Source: Gadus chalcogrammus (taxonomy: Eukaryota > Chordata > Actinopteri > Gadiformes > Gadidae). From it: a stretch of DNA of 64,000 bases. Position 1 is the stretch's first letter; each line of letters begins with the position of its first letter. The notes under the pieces are model-generated. The model had not been told where the DNA came from and searched no databases. It worked only from the letters and a program-made list of their open reading frames with translations. A program made the position numbers and the translations under genes. The stretch is from the NCBI RefSeq assembly GCF_026213295.1, contig NC_079427.1, positions 27,917,746-27,981,745 of the forward strand. The letters are read 5' to 3'. Positions 11,863 through 23,564 of this stretch are shown one piece after another.

Positions 11863-12443
11863 CTGTCAATGAGGTGAATGAAAGAAAATAAAAAATCGCT
11901 GTGTTTTGAGTGTGAAAAATAAGCTGTAGAAATATATTTGGCCTATATATCAGTCATTGTTGTTATATATAACATAGTGTGTATGTTGCAAGATCAACAG
12001 TGATCACAGTTGATCAGTCTCAGAAATATTTGGCCTGTTAAGCCCTTTGAGACTGTAATGGTGATTAAGGGCTATACAAATACAATTTAATTGAAAATTG
12101 AATCACTATCATAAGTGGTGAGAGAACTGCATACACCAGCTTAACTATCTTCAAAGGCTTGCCGGGCTCGAGGCAAATGCCCCCTCCCCAGAATTACCTT
12201 CACAAAGACAAAAAAAATAGAAAGAAAAAGAAAGCACTTCGCAGGAAGAGTATACAATGCTACTCAGCTGAAGCACTCTAACTACTCAGATCATTCACAG
12301 CTGATTTACAGCAGTTTGTCACCACTCAGATATATATTTTTGGGCTATTTGTGTATATCGTTTTTTTTGTTTTTTTTTCGTTCATTAATTCGATTTTAGG
12401 ACTTTTAAGAAAAAGTTCAATAACAAAAAATCTTTTTTTTTCT
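11863..12443. other. Spacer between two minus-strand genes, with a LINE tail fragment
   Basis: About 12035-12110 reads AAGCCCTTTGAGACTG...GGGCTATACAAATA, the characteristic 3' tail of fish L2-type LINEs (plus orientation). The rest is AT-rich with T-runs. If the flanking genes are one transposon, the DUF4806 promoter should be here. Confidence 0.5.
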
Positions 12444-13402
12444 TTATTTTTTGGATTGCAGAAGACAAGGAATTAGGATTGGTGAAGAAGAGGGATGGCA
12501 ACATAATGGTCTTGGTCTGGAAAAAGCACACATCTCAACCTCAAGATCATCGACCAACGTATGGACCTGAAAACAGCCTATTCGAGAGGAGGGGCAGGGA
12601 TATGTGAAATGGGATTCCTTGTACCCAAATCGTCTGTAGATGATGAAGACTGAACCAGAGGATAGCACAATGTTTTGGACCAGTCCAATATCCTGTCCTA
12701 CTGCTATGCAGTTGTTCCCAGTCTTTGTTGACAGGCAAAAATCTGTTGTTGCTACCTTTCTGTACTGTTTGGCAGTACTGAATTGCAGAGGCAAAGGACC
12801 ATCCTGGTGTATGTCGTATAAAAGGGGTGGCTTACTTGGAGGTGGAGTAACAGTTTGATGCACCTCTGACAGTCTCTTGACTACCTGTTGTAATGGTAGT
12901 TGAGGATTTCGCAATTTTTTTTTAACTTTTCCAAGGAAGTTTTCATAAGGAAATGCAGAGACACGGTCAAGGGCACCAAACTGTTTGTACACATCAGCTA
13001 GATGTATCACCTGATGAACTGTAAATACAATTTCTCCTTGACCATATAAATCTCCAAAGCTTTTAACAAAGGCTGTTGGGACTCTATTGGCAAAATCAAT
13101 CATGGGTGCAAAGAGGTTGGGGCTGAGTAATAAGAACACACCCACGGAAAACAACAGGAAGTTCTCAAAAATCTCTTCTGGTAGATTGTGCTTTAGGACC
13201 ACAGGTCCACTGTAAATCATGAACTGCCTTAGTTCTGTAGCCTTCCATCTTTCTATCTCTATCAGCTCTCGTGGTTTTCGGGCAAATTCAGATGGAATAT
13301 GGGGACGGAGAGCAATCAGTTTAGATGATATAGCTGAGATGACATTAGATGGCTGTCTTATGCCCAGGTTTTTGCCCTTCATCCAGAAAAGAATGAGTTT
13401 TT
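12444..13402 (-). pseudogene. tnp2-like (CACTA/EnSpm-type) transposase, C-terminal part
   Basis: Seen: a continuous frame with HIPSEFARKPRELIEIERWK, ATELRQFMIYSGPVVLK, LYGQGEIVFTVHQVIHLADV and SAFPYENFLGKVKKKLR, ending in a stop at 12444. Known: this RKPR..E..RWKATE.R.FL.Y.GP...L block, followed by the HxxxHL..D..FG.LD..SAFP.EN..G motif, is the C-terminal half of animal CACTA-type transposase proteins, often annotated only as transposase domain-containing. The N-terminal half is at 23565-24471. The frame is cut by the 10.16 kb element at 13403-23564, which has duplicated GAGTTTTT. The protein stays readable over its whole length, so it was fairly intact when hit. Confidence 0.8.
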
Positions 13403-14556
13403 GGTAACACTTTATATTAAGGTACACCTATTCACCATTAAATAGTTGCTTATTAGCATGCAAATTAGTAACATATTGGCTTTTAATTAGTCATTATTAA
13501 GTACTTATTATACAACCAGTAAGCCATTAACTAAGAGTTTTCCCTCAATAACCTCAGAATTATGGCTTATTAGCAGTAAGTAAGGAAGTTGTTGCATATG
13601 AATTATGATCTTAATATGCTTTGCTTAGTATGGACTTTATAAGGTGGTAGTACCACAAGAATAGTTATTCTCCCTTAATAACACTTAATGAATATGGTCT
13701 GTTCTTACATAAAAAATACACAAAACTACAAGTGTTAATAGTGTCCAAATAACTCTAAATTAAGTCTTTGTTACTTAGAATATGTTCCCCATACTAAAGT
13801 GACATCTTGATCATTACTAATTCACTAGTAATTGAACACTTATTAACCAACACATGTTCCCTAATCTAAAGTTGCCTCCTTTTTACACTTAGTTAATATA
13901 TTATAGCACATAACTACTGCAATGAACAAGCGATGGGTTACACCTTTGAAAAAAATGGATCTATCTATAGGTTCCCTCTCATTCAGTGGTAGAATAACAA
14001 AGACAGCAAGTACAAATACCTCATTTATTAAACCACTGGTTCAGGTTTTCCCAAGGCTGACAACAAATACTGCCTGAAAATTCAAACACTGACAAGTATC
14101 AATGTTTATAAACATGTCATACAATATGGTATCAAATGTATAAGCAGGTCATACTGTATGATAATACAGGTACTCTATTGTTGAACATCTGTGTGATCCT
14201 TTAACCAAAATCTGCCTGCTTAAAAAAAAACACAATATAAAATACTGCACAATATTAAGTACAAAAATACAATAAATTGCACAATCTAAAAAATATAAAA
14301 CCTGCACAGCTCAACATGAACTTGCTCTTCATCAGCTAAACTACACTTGTCAAAGCTTAGAACAAATGTACTGAACTGTACAAACATTGCACTTTCACAG
14401 CCTAAACTTGCTCTATAATTACTGCATCAGGTGATTTATTTCCCCTGTGCACTAACAAGGATATAACTAAATCTGCACAGGTTAATATTTCACGTTTCCA
14501 ATACAATACAACCGATCTTTAACTGAACAAAGCAGATCACTTAAGTCTTTAATATT
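13403..14556 (+). repeat. Left terminal inverted repeat (1.15 kb)
   Basis: Matches the reverse complement of 22432-23564 over its whole length. The left copy has a small insertion near 14455-14485 relative to the right, and the right copy has an extra segment near 23440. AT-rich, no frames. Confidence 0.88.
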
Positions 14557-14822
14557 TCATCAACTAGTTAGTGTGAATGCTGCAAAATAAAATGGAGCTT
14601 TATTCTTGATGAAAGCCACATTTTTTACTTTAGACATTTAATTTTTATTTATCATCAAATTCCTAGTATATTCAGACTCTAGAACTGAAGATCTGTATTT
14701 TTGCCTCATAATTACTTCAGAACATATATTTTTAACAGCTCTTCCAATGCTTTTATTAATAATTACTTTTCATGACCACTTGTTGCTAACAGGGCAGGTG
14801 GTTCAAGTTATGCCATTCTTAC

Positions 14823-15787
14823 CTCTCACATGAGCTTTTCCAAGCACAGCCACAGTTGCAGATGCAGGTGGCTGTGTCCAACGTTTCTTCCGTCTTTGGA
14901 TGACAACATCACTGTCCGAGGACTCACTGATGTTTGGAGAAGATGGGGGAATGACGTCATCTTCATCCATGTTACCATCGTCATCCTCGTCGTCGTCCTC
15001 CAAAGTAAATACTTTTGGTTGAGCTTTGATCAAATAGGAGGATAGATGAGACAAAGATCAGATTGTTATGAAGACATATCACACCTTTCATTACAATTAC
15101 ATTACATTTTGCAGATACAAGTTGCTCCCAAATCACTCACATGATTTCTTCTTTCCCATGATTTGCTCACGCAAGAAATTGCGCTCTTGCTCAAGATCCT
15201 TTATTATTTTTTCTTGCCATTGGATCCTTGCTTCTAGGAACTCCACTTTGGAGATTGATCCTTAAAAACAAAAATGAGAGCAGGATACAAAAAATATTAT
15301 GATTTGACAGTATTGAGTGAGTGAGTGAGTGAGTGAGAGAGAATGACATGCATGTAACAAAGGTAGTGGACCAGATATGGTGTGTGCGGCTGCCTCAACT
15401 TGATTTGTAAGCACATGTATACTGACAAAATCTGCCAACAACTTTAATCTCAGGCAGGAAAAATCCCTAGCAAAAAATGAAACTCTGCTAAGATACACTG
15501 CTAGAAAATGAGAAATCATTACCTGATCCAATGCTGCTTATGCTGCTGCGACTTGGAGCAGAGCTTCCTTCAACTTCAGGACCTACAGTATGGCATAGGT
15601 ACAACAAAATCAACATATGAATAGAGGACTTTCAATGTTTAAACACATTTGGACAAGCTAATTATTTAGGTATTGAAGTTACTTGAAAGTTGACAAAGAA
15701 AAATTTACCATCCAAATCATTTTTGGTCACCTCTGTCATCGAGTCATTTTTAGGGACTTTTAGGGACATTTTCTTCTTGGCCTTAGG
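14823..15787 (-). CDS. Four-exon coiled-coil/acidic protein gene inside the 10 kb element
   Basis: Seen: four exons with AG acceptors and GT donors in the right places: 15709-15787 (KPKAKKKMSLKVPKNDSMTE), 15523-15582 (PEVEGSSAPSRSSISSIGSG), 15141-15260 (SISKVEFLEARIQWQEKIIK, DLEQERNFLREQIMGKK) and 14823-15023 (VFTLEDDDEDDDGNMDEDD, SSDSDVVIQRRKKRWTQP). Together they give a basic N-terminus, a Ser-rich linker, a clear heptad coiled coil and an acidic tail with a basic RRKKRW patch. I do not recognise the family; the coiled coil resembles the region before a BEN domain in some fish transposon proteins, but no BEN domain is visible. The first exon and true start are not found. It may be a second protein of the host element. 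Confidence 0.6.
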
Positions 15788-16367
15788 CTGTAAAAATATA
15801 AATAAATTCATGTCACTATAACCGGCAAAATTTAACTTAAATAATCTACACAAGATTCAAAAGCTCTTCTTGTTCGAATGACTGCATAGTGCATAATTTA
15901 TTTTTCATTACAAAATATGGTTCATACTAATTCATTAATACACAGGATCAGATGTTATAATCCCTTGTGCCAAAATCCAAGGAAAACACATATTCAGAAG
16001 CCCCTGTCCAAACCAACCTTATAAGCACGCTGGCTACTGAGCTACCAACCAAAGGTGAAAAAACACGGGACAACTAGCCCAATTAACAGCAGTAAATACA
16101 GCAGTAAGCAGTAAGCAGAATATCATTGGGGTTATCAAGTGGGCACCCTCTTTCACAGATGTTTCGTTTAAGTTAGGCCCACGACACCTCCTGAAGGCTT
16201 AACAATGAAACCAGCGTCCTGGATTCACCCCCCTCAATGCTGCCACCACATTGCCACATTTAAAGCATCTAAACACTCTTTCCTGCATCGTACCCCTAGC
16301 CCTACCCCTAACCCTGACCACACAAACACGTTGGCATATTAGCTCACGTTAGCACAGCTGGCTTACC
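15788..16367. other. No gene recognised
   Basis: Non-coding sequence between the first visible exon of the coiled-coil gene and the endonuclease fragment. Any promoter or first exon of the coiled-coil gene should be here, but I cannot identify it. Confidence 0.35.
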
Positions 16368-16979
16368 TCAGCTTGCACCCCAGGAAGTATGTTTTCTCCT
16401 TACCCACAGCCATTCACTTGCTCGTTCTGCTGCCACGGACATGTAACTAACCGCCTGCCTCAGACTTCGTCCACAAATACCCAGTTCAGTCAGCAAGCTA
16501 ATAGCAGATCTAGCAACAAACCCCCGTGCACCGATTTCAATAGGCCTTAGTCGCGAACTCCAGCCTCTCTGTGCTGCCTCTTCAGCCATCTCAGCATACT
16601 TCGCTTTCTTAAGCTCATTAGCTACTTCAACTCTGTCTTCCCAAGGAACTGTATGTTCAATAAAATAAACAATCTTCTCTAAGTCTGACCACAATAGCAT
16701 ATCTGGGCTTAGCCGAGTGCTAACAATGTGTGGAGGCACAACAACCTGCTGAATAAGATCCGCCTTCAATTCCCAGGCTCCTCCATTACTTAGCTGCCCG
16801 ACTCTGTGCCTGCCTCTAAATGGTCTAGCCTTTTCCCCCTGATGCACAAAGTTAATTTGCCTACCCTCTTTACTAGCGGCTGATGAATTAGCTTCACCCC
16901 GTTTAGCATCAACAGCCTCTGCCAAACATTTCAATACCTGGTTGTGACGCCAAAGCATTACATATGCACCTACATTCAC
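16368..16979 (-). pseudogene. Restriction-like endonuclease domain of a non-LTR retrotransposon (fragment)
   Basis: Seen: 203 codons with GGAWELKADLIQQVVVPPHI, RLSPDMLLWS, IEHTVPWEDRVEVANELKKA, KYAEMAEEA and RPIEIGARGF, ending LWVRRKHTSWGAS. Known: the P..V...RPD..LW.....V...ELTVPWE...E.A...K..KY pattern occurs at the C-terminus of a group of reverse-transcriptase proteins in fish and corals and resembles the PD-(D/E)xK endonuclease of R2/R4-type elements. Here the usual Arg-Pro-Asp is Ser-Pro-Asp and Glu-Leu-Thr is Glu-His-Thr, so activity is doubtful. No reverse transcriptase lies upstream; it is an isolated piece. Confidence 0.55.
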
Positions 16980-17590
16980 ATTTTATGTTAATGTTACAGT
17001 TTCTTTCCTACTATTCACCCAGCTCACGTGCACACTCACGCACTCAGCTAGCTTAACGTTACATTAGCTAATTAGCCTACACACTGCAGATAAATAGGAG
17101 GGTTTACTACTCTTTAACTATGTAAACGGCCCGAGGACGGGCGTTATGATGTGCTTACAAAACTCAGGGGGAGTTTCAATTAACAGGCTAGCGCTTAACT
17201 TACCATTTTTGTTACACGAATTTCCCTCTTCACTCTCCAAACTGTGAACGAAACGGCAAATACCCACCTTCTCCGAATCTTTGACGTGACTGGTGGCTCC
17301 CTTTGGATGATTGGATGAGGATGTCACATGACAGCATAGTAACAGTCAATGATTGGATGAGAGCAACATATCGGAGGAACACGGCTACGGATTGGTAGAT
17401 TGTTATGTCAATTACTGTAATGGCACTTCGCGCCATTCTTTGATGCAGGACTGCGAGACTGTCTACACATTTAGACATCAAAGAAGACGGGTGCGCTGGG
17501 CAATATTATGAGCTTTGAATCTAATATTATTCCATAGGTTTAACAAATATGTTGTTGGGTTACGAGTTTTTGAGTCTAATACATTTTAGA

Positions 17591-20414
17591 CGGTGCCCCA
17601 AGGAAAACTACAAGTTCACCAGATGGTTAATGAAAGAAGGCCTACTTCGAAAATGGATGAAATGCCCCTCTTGCTCTCATGTTATGAAGTTGAAACGGTC
17701 CTACGGCAAAAAGGAGGCAGCATGGTGAGTAGAACAACTAGACATGTGCCTTATTTATTAATTCTTTCTTTGTGTGTAAGCATAGGGGAGTGTGCAGCAT
17801 GCAGCCATCCAATTATATCTGCTAGAATTCAGTGGCAAATCCTATATTTTACGACAATTTTTTTAATACAGAAGTTATGAGTGGTGTACACACAAAATAT
17901 GCTAAGTCACATCTAGACAGTCACAATACAAATCACACACACAGCTGCAAATTTTAACTTTTAAGTAAGCTACTGTTTATTTGGTAGAGATAGGGGTGTT
18001 AATGTTTCCACAAAGTATATGTGTACAAAATCTGAAATGAAAAATTGCTTTTTACCAATTTTAGATCACATTCCTGGTCATATTGTTCACCTATTTAACA
18101 ATACATGCCACCAATCAGCTTGACTTTAAACTTGTACATGCACAGGGATTAATTGATTGATATCACCCTTTTCATGCTGCGTGGCACGGAAGCACAAGTG
18201 GTGACAAGTAGAGTAGAGTAGACACAGCTAAATTTACTCAAATGTCTAACCCAATTTAAGGTGTAAGTTATAGATATTACTTGTCAAGTAGGCCTAGAAA
18301 TGGGACTGTTCTGTTGTGCTTTGAGATTGCATGGGGGGAGGGAATCACAAGAACTACGACCTTGTTCAATCCCAATCTTAGCTGTTTCAACACTTATACA
18401 TAAACATCTATGTCCCCCTCTCCATCTTCATTTATGTTACATTTTTATTAAGTGAAATCAGCACAGTATCATAGGTTTTTATTTTGTTACATTAACCTTT
18501 GGATTTAATCATCAGGACATGCCGAGATTCCTGTCACAAAGGGAAAACGGTGTCGAGGTCCATCCGAAGTGGCTCAATGTTTGAGAATTCTCACATTCGA
18601 CTGCATACGTGGATGCATTACATCTACAGGTGCGTGGTTTTACATTGTATAATAACAAAAGCCATCAAAGACAAACTCTTAACTCGGACCATAATGTTTT
18701 CTTTGAATGTTCTCACTATACTGTTGGTTGGGATGGGTCCTATAAGAGCCAATGCTTACGAGACATGAGTTTATACATTATATGGGAAGAATTCTGAACA
18801 TTGGTCGAATTTATCAAGTATGTGTAATTGTATAAGTACTGGGTTGCGAAGAGTCCAATGTAGTACAAAGGTCTTGTGGATTTTTAGGTTTTAGGTGGTT
18901 CCCGGAAATTGTCTCAAAATAACTTAATTCATTGGCGAGAAAAAAAACCCACACAAGTTCAAAAGAACTTAACTTTTCTAAACAGACACTTCACTGTGCT
19001 AATTTACTCAGTATCCATTTTTTCGGTTGTTTCTTAAAACTCTTCAAAGATACAGCAGATTTAATTTGTTTTGGGATTTTATTCCATTCCTCCCCTCATA
19101 CAGGGAATGTTCTTCACCCTACTTTGCTTTTGAGATTTGTTGTTTCCGGTTAAATACACTCTTGTATTCAGGCTATGAGTATCTGCTGTGTCTGCAAATG
19201 GGACTGCAAATGAGAAATTATGGTTATAATTATGACAACTTAAGAAATTGGTTTTAACCCCCCACTTCTAAATTGTGTCATTGAAATATTTATCTGGTTG
19301 ATCTATTACAGATTCGCCCAAGGCCTTCGACTGAGACAAGTGGACATGCTGCAGGAAGGAATTACTCGGAGTTCTGCAACTCTGAGTAAACTTGCAGACA
19401 AGCTGCGGAGAGTTTGCAAATCAGGAATGAAAAGAATGAGAAGAAGAGGCAAGCAGACTGTTGGACAAAGAGCAAAGATTGTTATGATAGATGAAAGCAA
19501 ATTTGGCCATAAAAGAAAGGTATGAAAGTTACTTAAACACTTATGAGTATTACTTTGATGCCAAATACATGATTTTGTGTCTAAAAACATGTATTTGATG
19601 TTGGTTAAGTCTGAGCTAAACTCAGCTACTGAAAGTAGAGACAATACATACATTTAAAACCTGTTTTTGCCTGAGGTGCTTGGAGGTGTATCTGCTGTAT
19701 CTCGAGAAGTAACTACTGCATTATGAAATAAGATACATTGTAGTTCATTGATGCAATAGAGGGGAATGTCAGTTTTAAGAAACCACATTATTCCTACACC
19801 CCAGAACAGTTCAATATTTGTAAACATGCACCACTACTCCAAAGCTAGAGAGAACTTTTGAATTTTTGACTTATGATTTATTCTCTCCCATTTCCCACCA
19901 TTATTGCAGAATCATTGTATTGTGAGTGCCATTGTCCTCATTTTGAAATATTTGCTCTTGTGAATTTCAGTACAACAGAGGACGGGCAAGCAACAGGAGT
20001 TCCTGGGTGTTCGGAATGCTAGGGATTAAGAATGACAGGAGGAGACCCATTCTTAAGATTGTGCATCACCGTTCAGTCAGGCATCTAATAAAGAAGCATG
20101 TTCGTCGTGGAAGCTCTGTCATTTCAGATGGGTGGAGGTCTTACCGCCGTCTTCAGGATGAAGGGTACAATCACCTGACTGTCAACCATCAAGATTTTTT
20201 TTGTCGACCCTGTTACAGGTGCACATACACAAAACCTGGAGAGATTTTGGGGTATTTGCAAGTCAACTATCTGGAGACAAAGAGGGAACCGCACACAAAA
20301 ACTGTTGAGGGATCACTTAGATGTAATTGAGTGGACTTATTGGCGTGGAAAACATCACAATAACGGAACACTTGGAATGCTTTTGCATGACATTAGGAAA
20401 AAATATCCAGTATG
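17591..20414 (+). CDS. Merlin/IS1595-type transposase gene (four exons, one frameshift)
   Basis: Seen: exon 1 (about 17591-17724, donor GTGAGT) has RWLMKEGLLRKWMKCPSCSH, a zinc ribbon half. Exon 2 (18516-18629) gives CRDSCHKGKTVSRSIRSGSM, completing it. Exon 3 (19312-19519) holds the first catalytic Asp in VMIDESKFGHKRK. Exon 4 (19971-20414) has YNRGRASNRSSWVFG, the second Asp in SVISDGWRSY, VNHQDFF and, after a frameshift near 20210, NLERFWGICK with the catalytic Glu, ending RKKYPV. Known: this is the ISXO2-like DDE domain of eukaryotic Merlin transposons. All splice sites are intact, so the gene may be only one frameshift from functional. It lies centrally in the 10.16 kb element whose 8 bp duplication fits Merlin. 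Confidence 0.85.
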
Positions 20415-20455
20415 AAACCTGTCTGAAATGTAGATGCAGATATCAAGTTGATATT

Positions 20456-20502
20456 TATACTACCAGTCAAAAGTTTCGACACACTAAATGTACTGTTACC
20501 TC
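20456..20502 (+). mobile_element. Tc1/mariner terminal fragment
   Basis: CCAGTCAAAAGTTTCGACAC is a typical inverted-repeat end of fish Tc1-type elements. Only about 45 bp remain; they are followed by the hAT at 20503. Confidence 0.5.
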
Positions 20503-20773
20503 CAGGGCTGTAGTGGTCAAATTAGAGGTGGGTAAACTATGAATTTTGTGATCAGACCGACCTCGACACAACGCAACGCAACGCAAAGTGTTGCGACTCT
20601 GTAAGGCAAGCCTGGCTATATTCCATTATGTTATCAATTAAAGTCATATTAAATCAATCAATGACAGTTAATGAATGTGTTTGTAGTTTATTCAAGTTAT
20701 TCAAATATCAACAGTAAAGAAAGGTATGTGTAGATTAAGAACTATATCTATGGCATGTGTGTATGTGTGTGTA

Positions 20774-21286
20774 TTAGTATGCATGCTTTTCACAGTAGTG
20801 CCCAGAGGGTCTCATGTCCTCCACGTCAGGTCCTGCCTTGCAGGGGTGTGTTCTGGGGTTCATGGCTCCCCTGTGCTTCACCAGCCAGGACTTCACATAC
20901 GTGTTGGATTGAACTTTGTGGTGGCTGAGTGGTGGGCCATTCAGTTGAATAAACATCAAGGACGACACTGTGACCATGAAGTGCAGACTGCATCTCAGGG
21001 GGCACACTATGATGTTCGTTAAGCTGAACCCCCTCTCACACTCAGCAGTGCTAACTGGAATGAGATGGTCGATATTCAGGAGTGGTGCAAGGTTTTCTGG
21101 AATGATGCTTGAGTTATCCTTAAAATCCCTATAGCCTTCAAGAATTTTTCTGTCATCAAGTCTGAACCTTTGGGCAAGTTGTTTCAACTTGGATTCCCCA
21201 TACGGTTCCTCTAGTCTAGGGGAACAGGCCAGTTTGCTGGGAAAATAACTTAAAAGAAAATAAATAATAATCGATTTAACCGCCAA
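20774..21286 (-). pseudogene. hAT transposase, C-terminal dimerisation region
   Basis: Seen: on the minus strand KLKQLAQRFRLDDRKILEGY, LNIDHLIPVSTAECERGFSL, TNIIVCPLR and TVSSLMFIQLNGPPLS. Known: the P.S.AE.ERGFS..N.I...LR..L...T...L..I..NGP pattern is the hAT C-terminal dimerisation domain, closest to ZMYM/KIAA1586-like fish elements. The N-terminus, BED finger and catalytic core are absent; they would fall where the nested MITE and GC-rich sequence lie. A remnant. Confidence 0.78.
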
Positions 21287-21365
21287 CCGCCCGAATTTAA
21301 TTAAAATATATAGGTCGCGTCATCCGCCCGATCCACGGTTCAGCCGCGGAGTCCACGGCTGCAAC

Positions 21366-21608
21366 CAGGGGCGGCCCCAGCACATTTGGCGCTCTAGGCG
21401 AGGGGGGGGGGGGGGTATGGAGCGATCGACGGGGGGGGGGGGGGGGGGGGGGGGGGGGTGAAGCGATTGTTGACGGGGGGGGGGGGGGGGGGTAGACGGG
21501 TAGACGTGGCCAATAAGTATTTTATTTTATTTTTTTATATTTTGCGCCCCCCCTCTAGATGGCGCTCTAGGCGGCCGCCTGACCCGCCTGTAGGGAAGGC
21601 CGCGCCTG
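21366..21608. mobile_element. hAT MITE (243 bp) with poly-G tracts
   Basis: Starts CAGGGGCGGCCCC and ends GGCCGCGCCTG; flanked by GCTGCAAC and CCTGCAAC (7 of 8 match). Contains poly-G runs of up to about 30 bases, which may be hard to assemble. Nested in the hAT at 20503-22369. Confidence 0.72.
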
Positions 21609-22431
21609 CCTGCAACCGCCAACCTCGCATCTCCAAATTGAGGCTTTAACATAGCGACCGAGCTATAGCGAAGTTGATACGCCAAAACCGAAGTTTGATA
21701 TGGATAGTAAAACTCTGACTGACTTTCGCTCACCTTGACAGGGGCAGTACACGGATAGCATGACTACGCATTGGCCAATCTGAATGCTCGTAGTCATTTA
21801 ATAGTTCGTCAAGTAAAATTGATTTATAAATCACAAAAACAACTCATGTGAATTGATCATCTTCAGTCTTACTTTGTACTTGAGGCCTTTTTCGGGCTTC
21901 TGTTGGAGTGGGAGCACTCGAAGGTCTCTTCAAAAATCGCCTGATATCCATGGCTTATTAATGACAGGTAGGCAGGCATGATAATCCACAACGCGTAGGG
22001 CCATGTGTTTACATACTTCCTGTTTACATATTTTCCTGGATCCTGATTTGTGTCGCCGCCGCAGCCGCAAGGCACTGATTGGAGGGTCACAGACCATAAT
22101 AGCATAGGCCTACAGCGCACATGAAAATGATTCAGATTACAGCGTTTATTTGTTCAACAATTTGAAACTTTGTTTTAGGTGTTTTAAAATGATACTAAAT
22201 TTATTTCCGATTATTCCAATGGCAGAATACAAGGCACAGGGAACTTTGAAGTTCGTAAACGCCACTTAGAGGTGCGTAAACGCTATTTAGAGGTGCGTAA
22301 ACGCTATTTCCTAAATTCCAGAGGTGCGTAAACGGCGTTTACGTGCGTTTACCCTCCACTACACCCCTGGTTACCTCTGAGAAAAATACTATTATCATGG
22401 ACATGAAGGCCGAAGGCCAACTCCTTCCCTT

Positions 22432-23564
22432 GTTAAAGTATTAAAATGCAAGTGAGCTTCTTTGTTCAGTTAAAATTCTGTTATATTGTATTGGAAAAGT
22501 GAAATATTTGTGCACAGGGGAAATAAATCAACCTGATGCAGTAATTATAGAGCAAGTTTAGGCTGTGAAAGTGCAATGTTTGTACAGTTCAGTACATTTG
22601 TTCTAAGCTTTGACAAGTGTAGTTTAGCTGATGAAGAGCAAATTCATGTTGAGCTGTGCAGGTTTTATATTTTTTAGATTGTGCAATTTATGGTATTTTT
22701 GTACTTAATATTGTGCAGTATTTTATATTGTGTTTTTTTTAAGCAGGCAGATTTTGGTTAAAGGATCACACAGATGTTCAACAATAGAGTACCTGTATTA
22801 TCATACAGTATGACCTGCTTATACATTTGATACCATATTGTATGACATGTTTATAAACATTGATACTTGTCAGTGTTTGAATTTTCAGGCAGTATTTGTT
22901 GTCAGCCTTGGGAAAACCTGAACCAGTGGTTTAATAAATGAGGTATTTGTACCACTGAATGAGAGGGAACCTATAGATAGATCCATTTTTTTCAAAGGTG
23001 TAACCCATCGCTTGTTCATTGCAGTAGTTATGTGCTATAATATATTAACTAAGTGTAAAAAGGAGGCAACTTTAGATTAGGGAACATGTGTTGGTTAATA
23101 AGTGTTCAATTACTAGTGAATTAGTAATGATCAAGATGTCACTTTAGTATGGGGAACATATTCTAAGTAACAAAGACTTAATTTAGAGTTATTTGGACAC
23201 TATTAACACTTGTAGTTTTGTGTATTTTTTATGTAAGAACAGACCATATTCATTAAGTGTTATTAAGGGAGAATAACTATTCTTGTGGTACTACCACCTT
23301 ATAAAGTCCATACTAAGCAAAGCATATTAAGATCATAATTCATATGCAACAACTTCCTTACTTACTGCTAATAAGCAATAATTCTGAGGTTATTGAGGGA
23401 AAACTCTTAGTTAATGGCTTACTGGTTGTATAATAAGGCCATGCAGAATAAGGCATTAATAAGTACTTAATAATGACTAATTAAGAGCCAATATGTTACT
23501 AATTTGCATGCTAATAAGCAACTAATTAATGGTGAATAGGTGTACCTTAATATAAAGTGTTACC
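22432..23564 (-). repeat. Right terminal inverted repeat (1.13 kb)
   Basis: Reverse complement of 13403-14556; ends at 23564 next to the GAGTTTTT duplication. Confidence 0.88.

Larger units (their letters stand above)
20503..22369 (-). mobile_element. hAT transposon, 1,867 bp, with 8 bp duplication
   Basis: Seen: CAGGGCTGTAGTGG at the left and its near reverse complement CCACTACACCCCTG at the right, flanked on both sides by GTTACCTC. The right subterminal region has a short repeat (GAGGTGCGTAAACG, three to four times). It carries a minus-strand transposase C-terminus and a nested hAT MITE. It is itself nested in the 10.16 kb element. Confidence 0.88.
13403..23564. mobile_element. 10.16 kb DNA transposon with about 1.1 kb terminal inverted repeats
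   Basis: Seen: 13403-14556 and 22432-23564 are inverted copies of one another with small indels, both beginning GGTAACACTTTATATTAAGG at the outer end. The element is flanked by GAGTTTTT on both sides (13395-13402 and 23565-23572), an 8 bp duplication in the transposase frame. Inside are a Merlin-type transposase gene (+), a spliced coiled-coil gene (-), a non-LTR endonuclease fragment and a nested hAT. Known: Merlin elements make 8-9 bp duplications; hAT elements make 8 bp. Inference: this is an unusually large Merlin element with long terminal repeats, mobilised by its own transposase. Confidence 0.82.
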
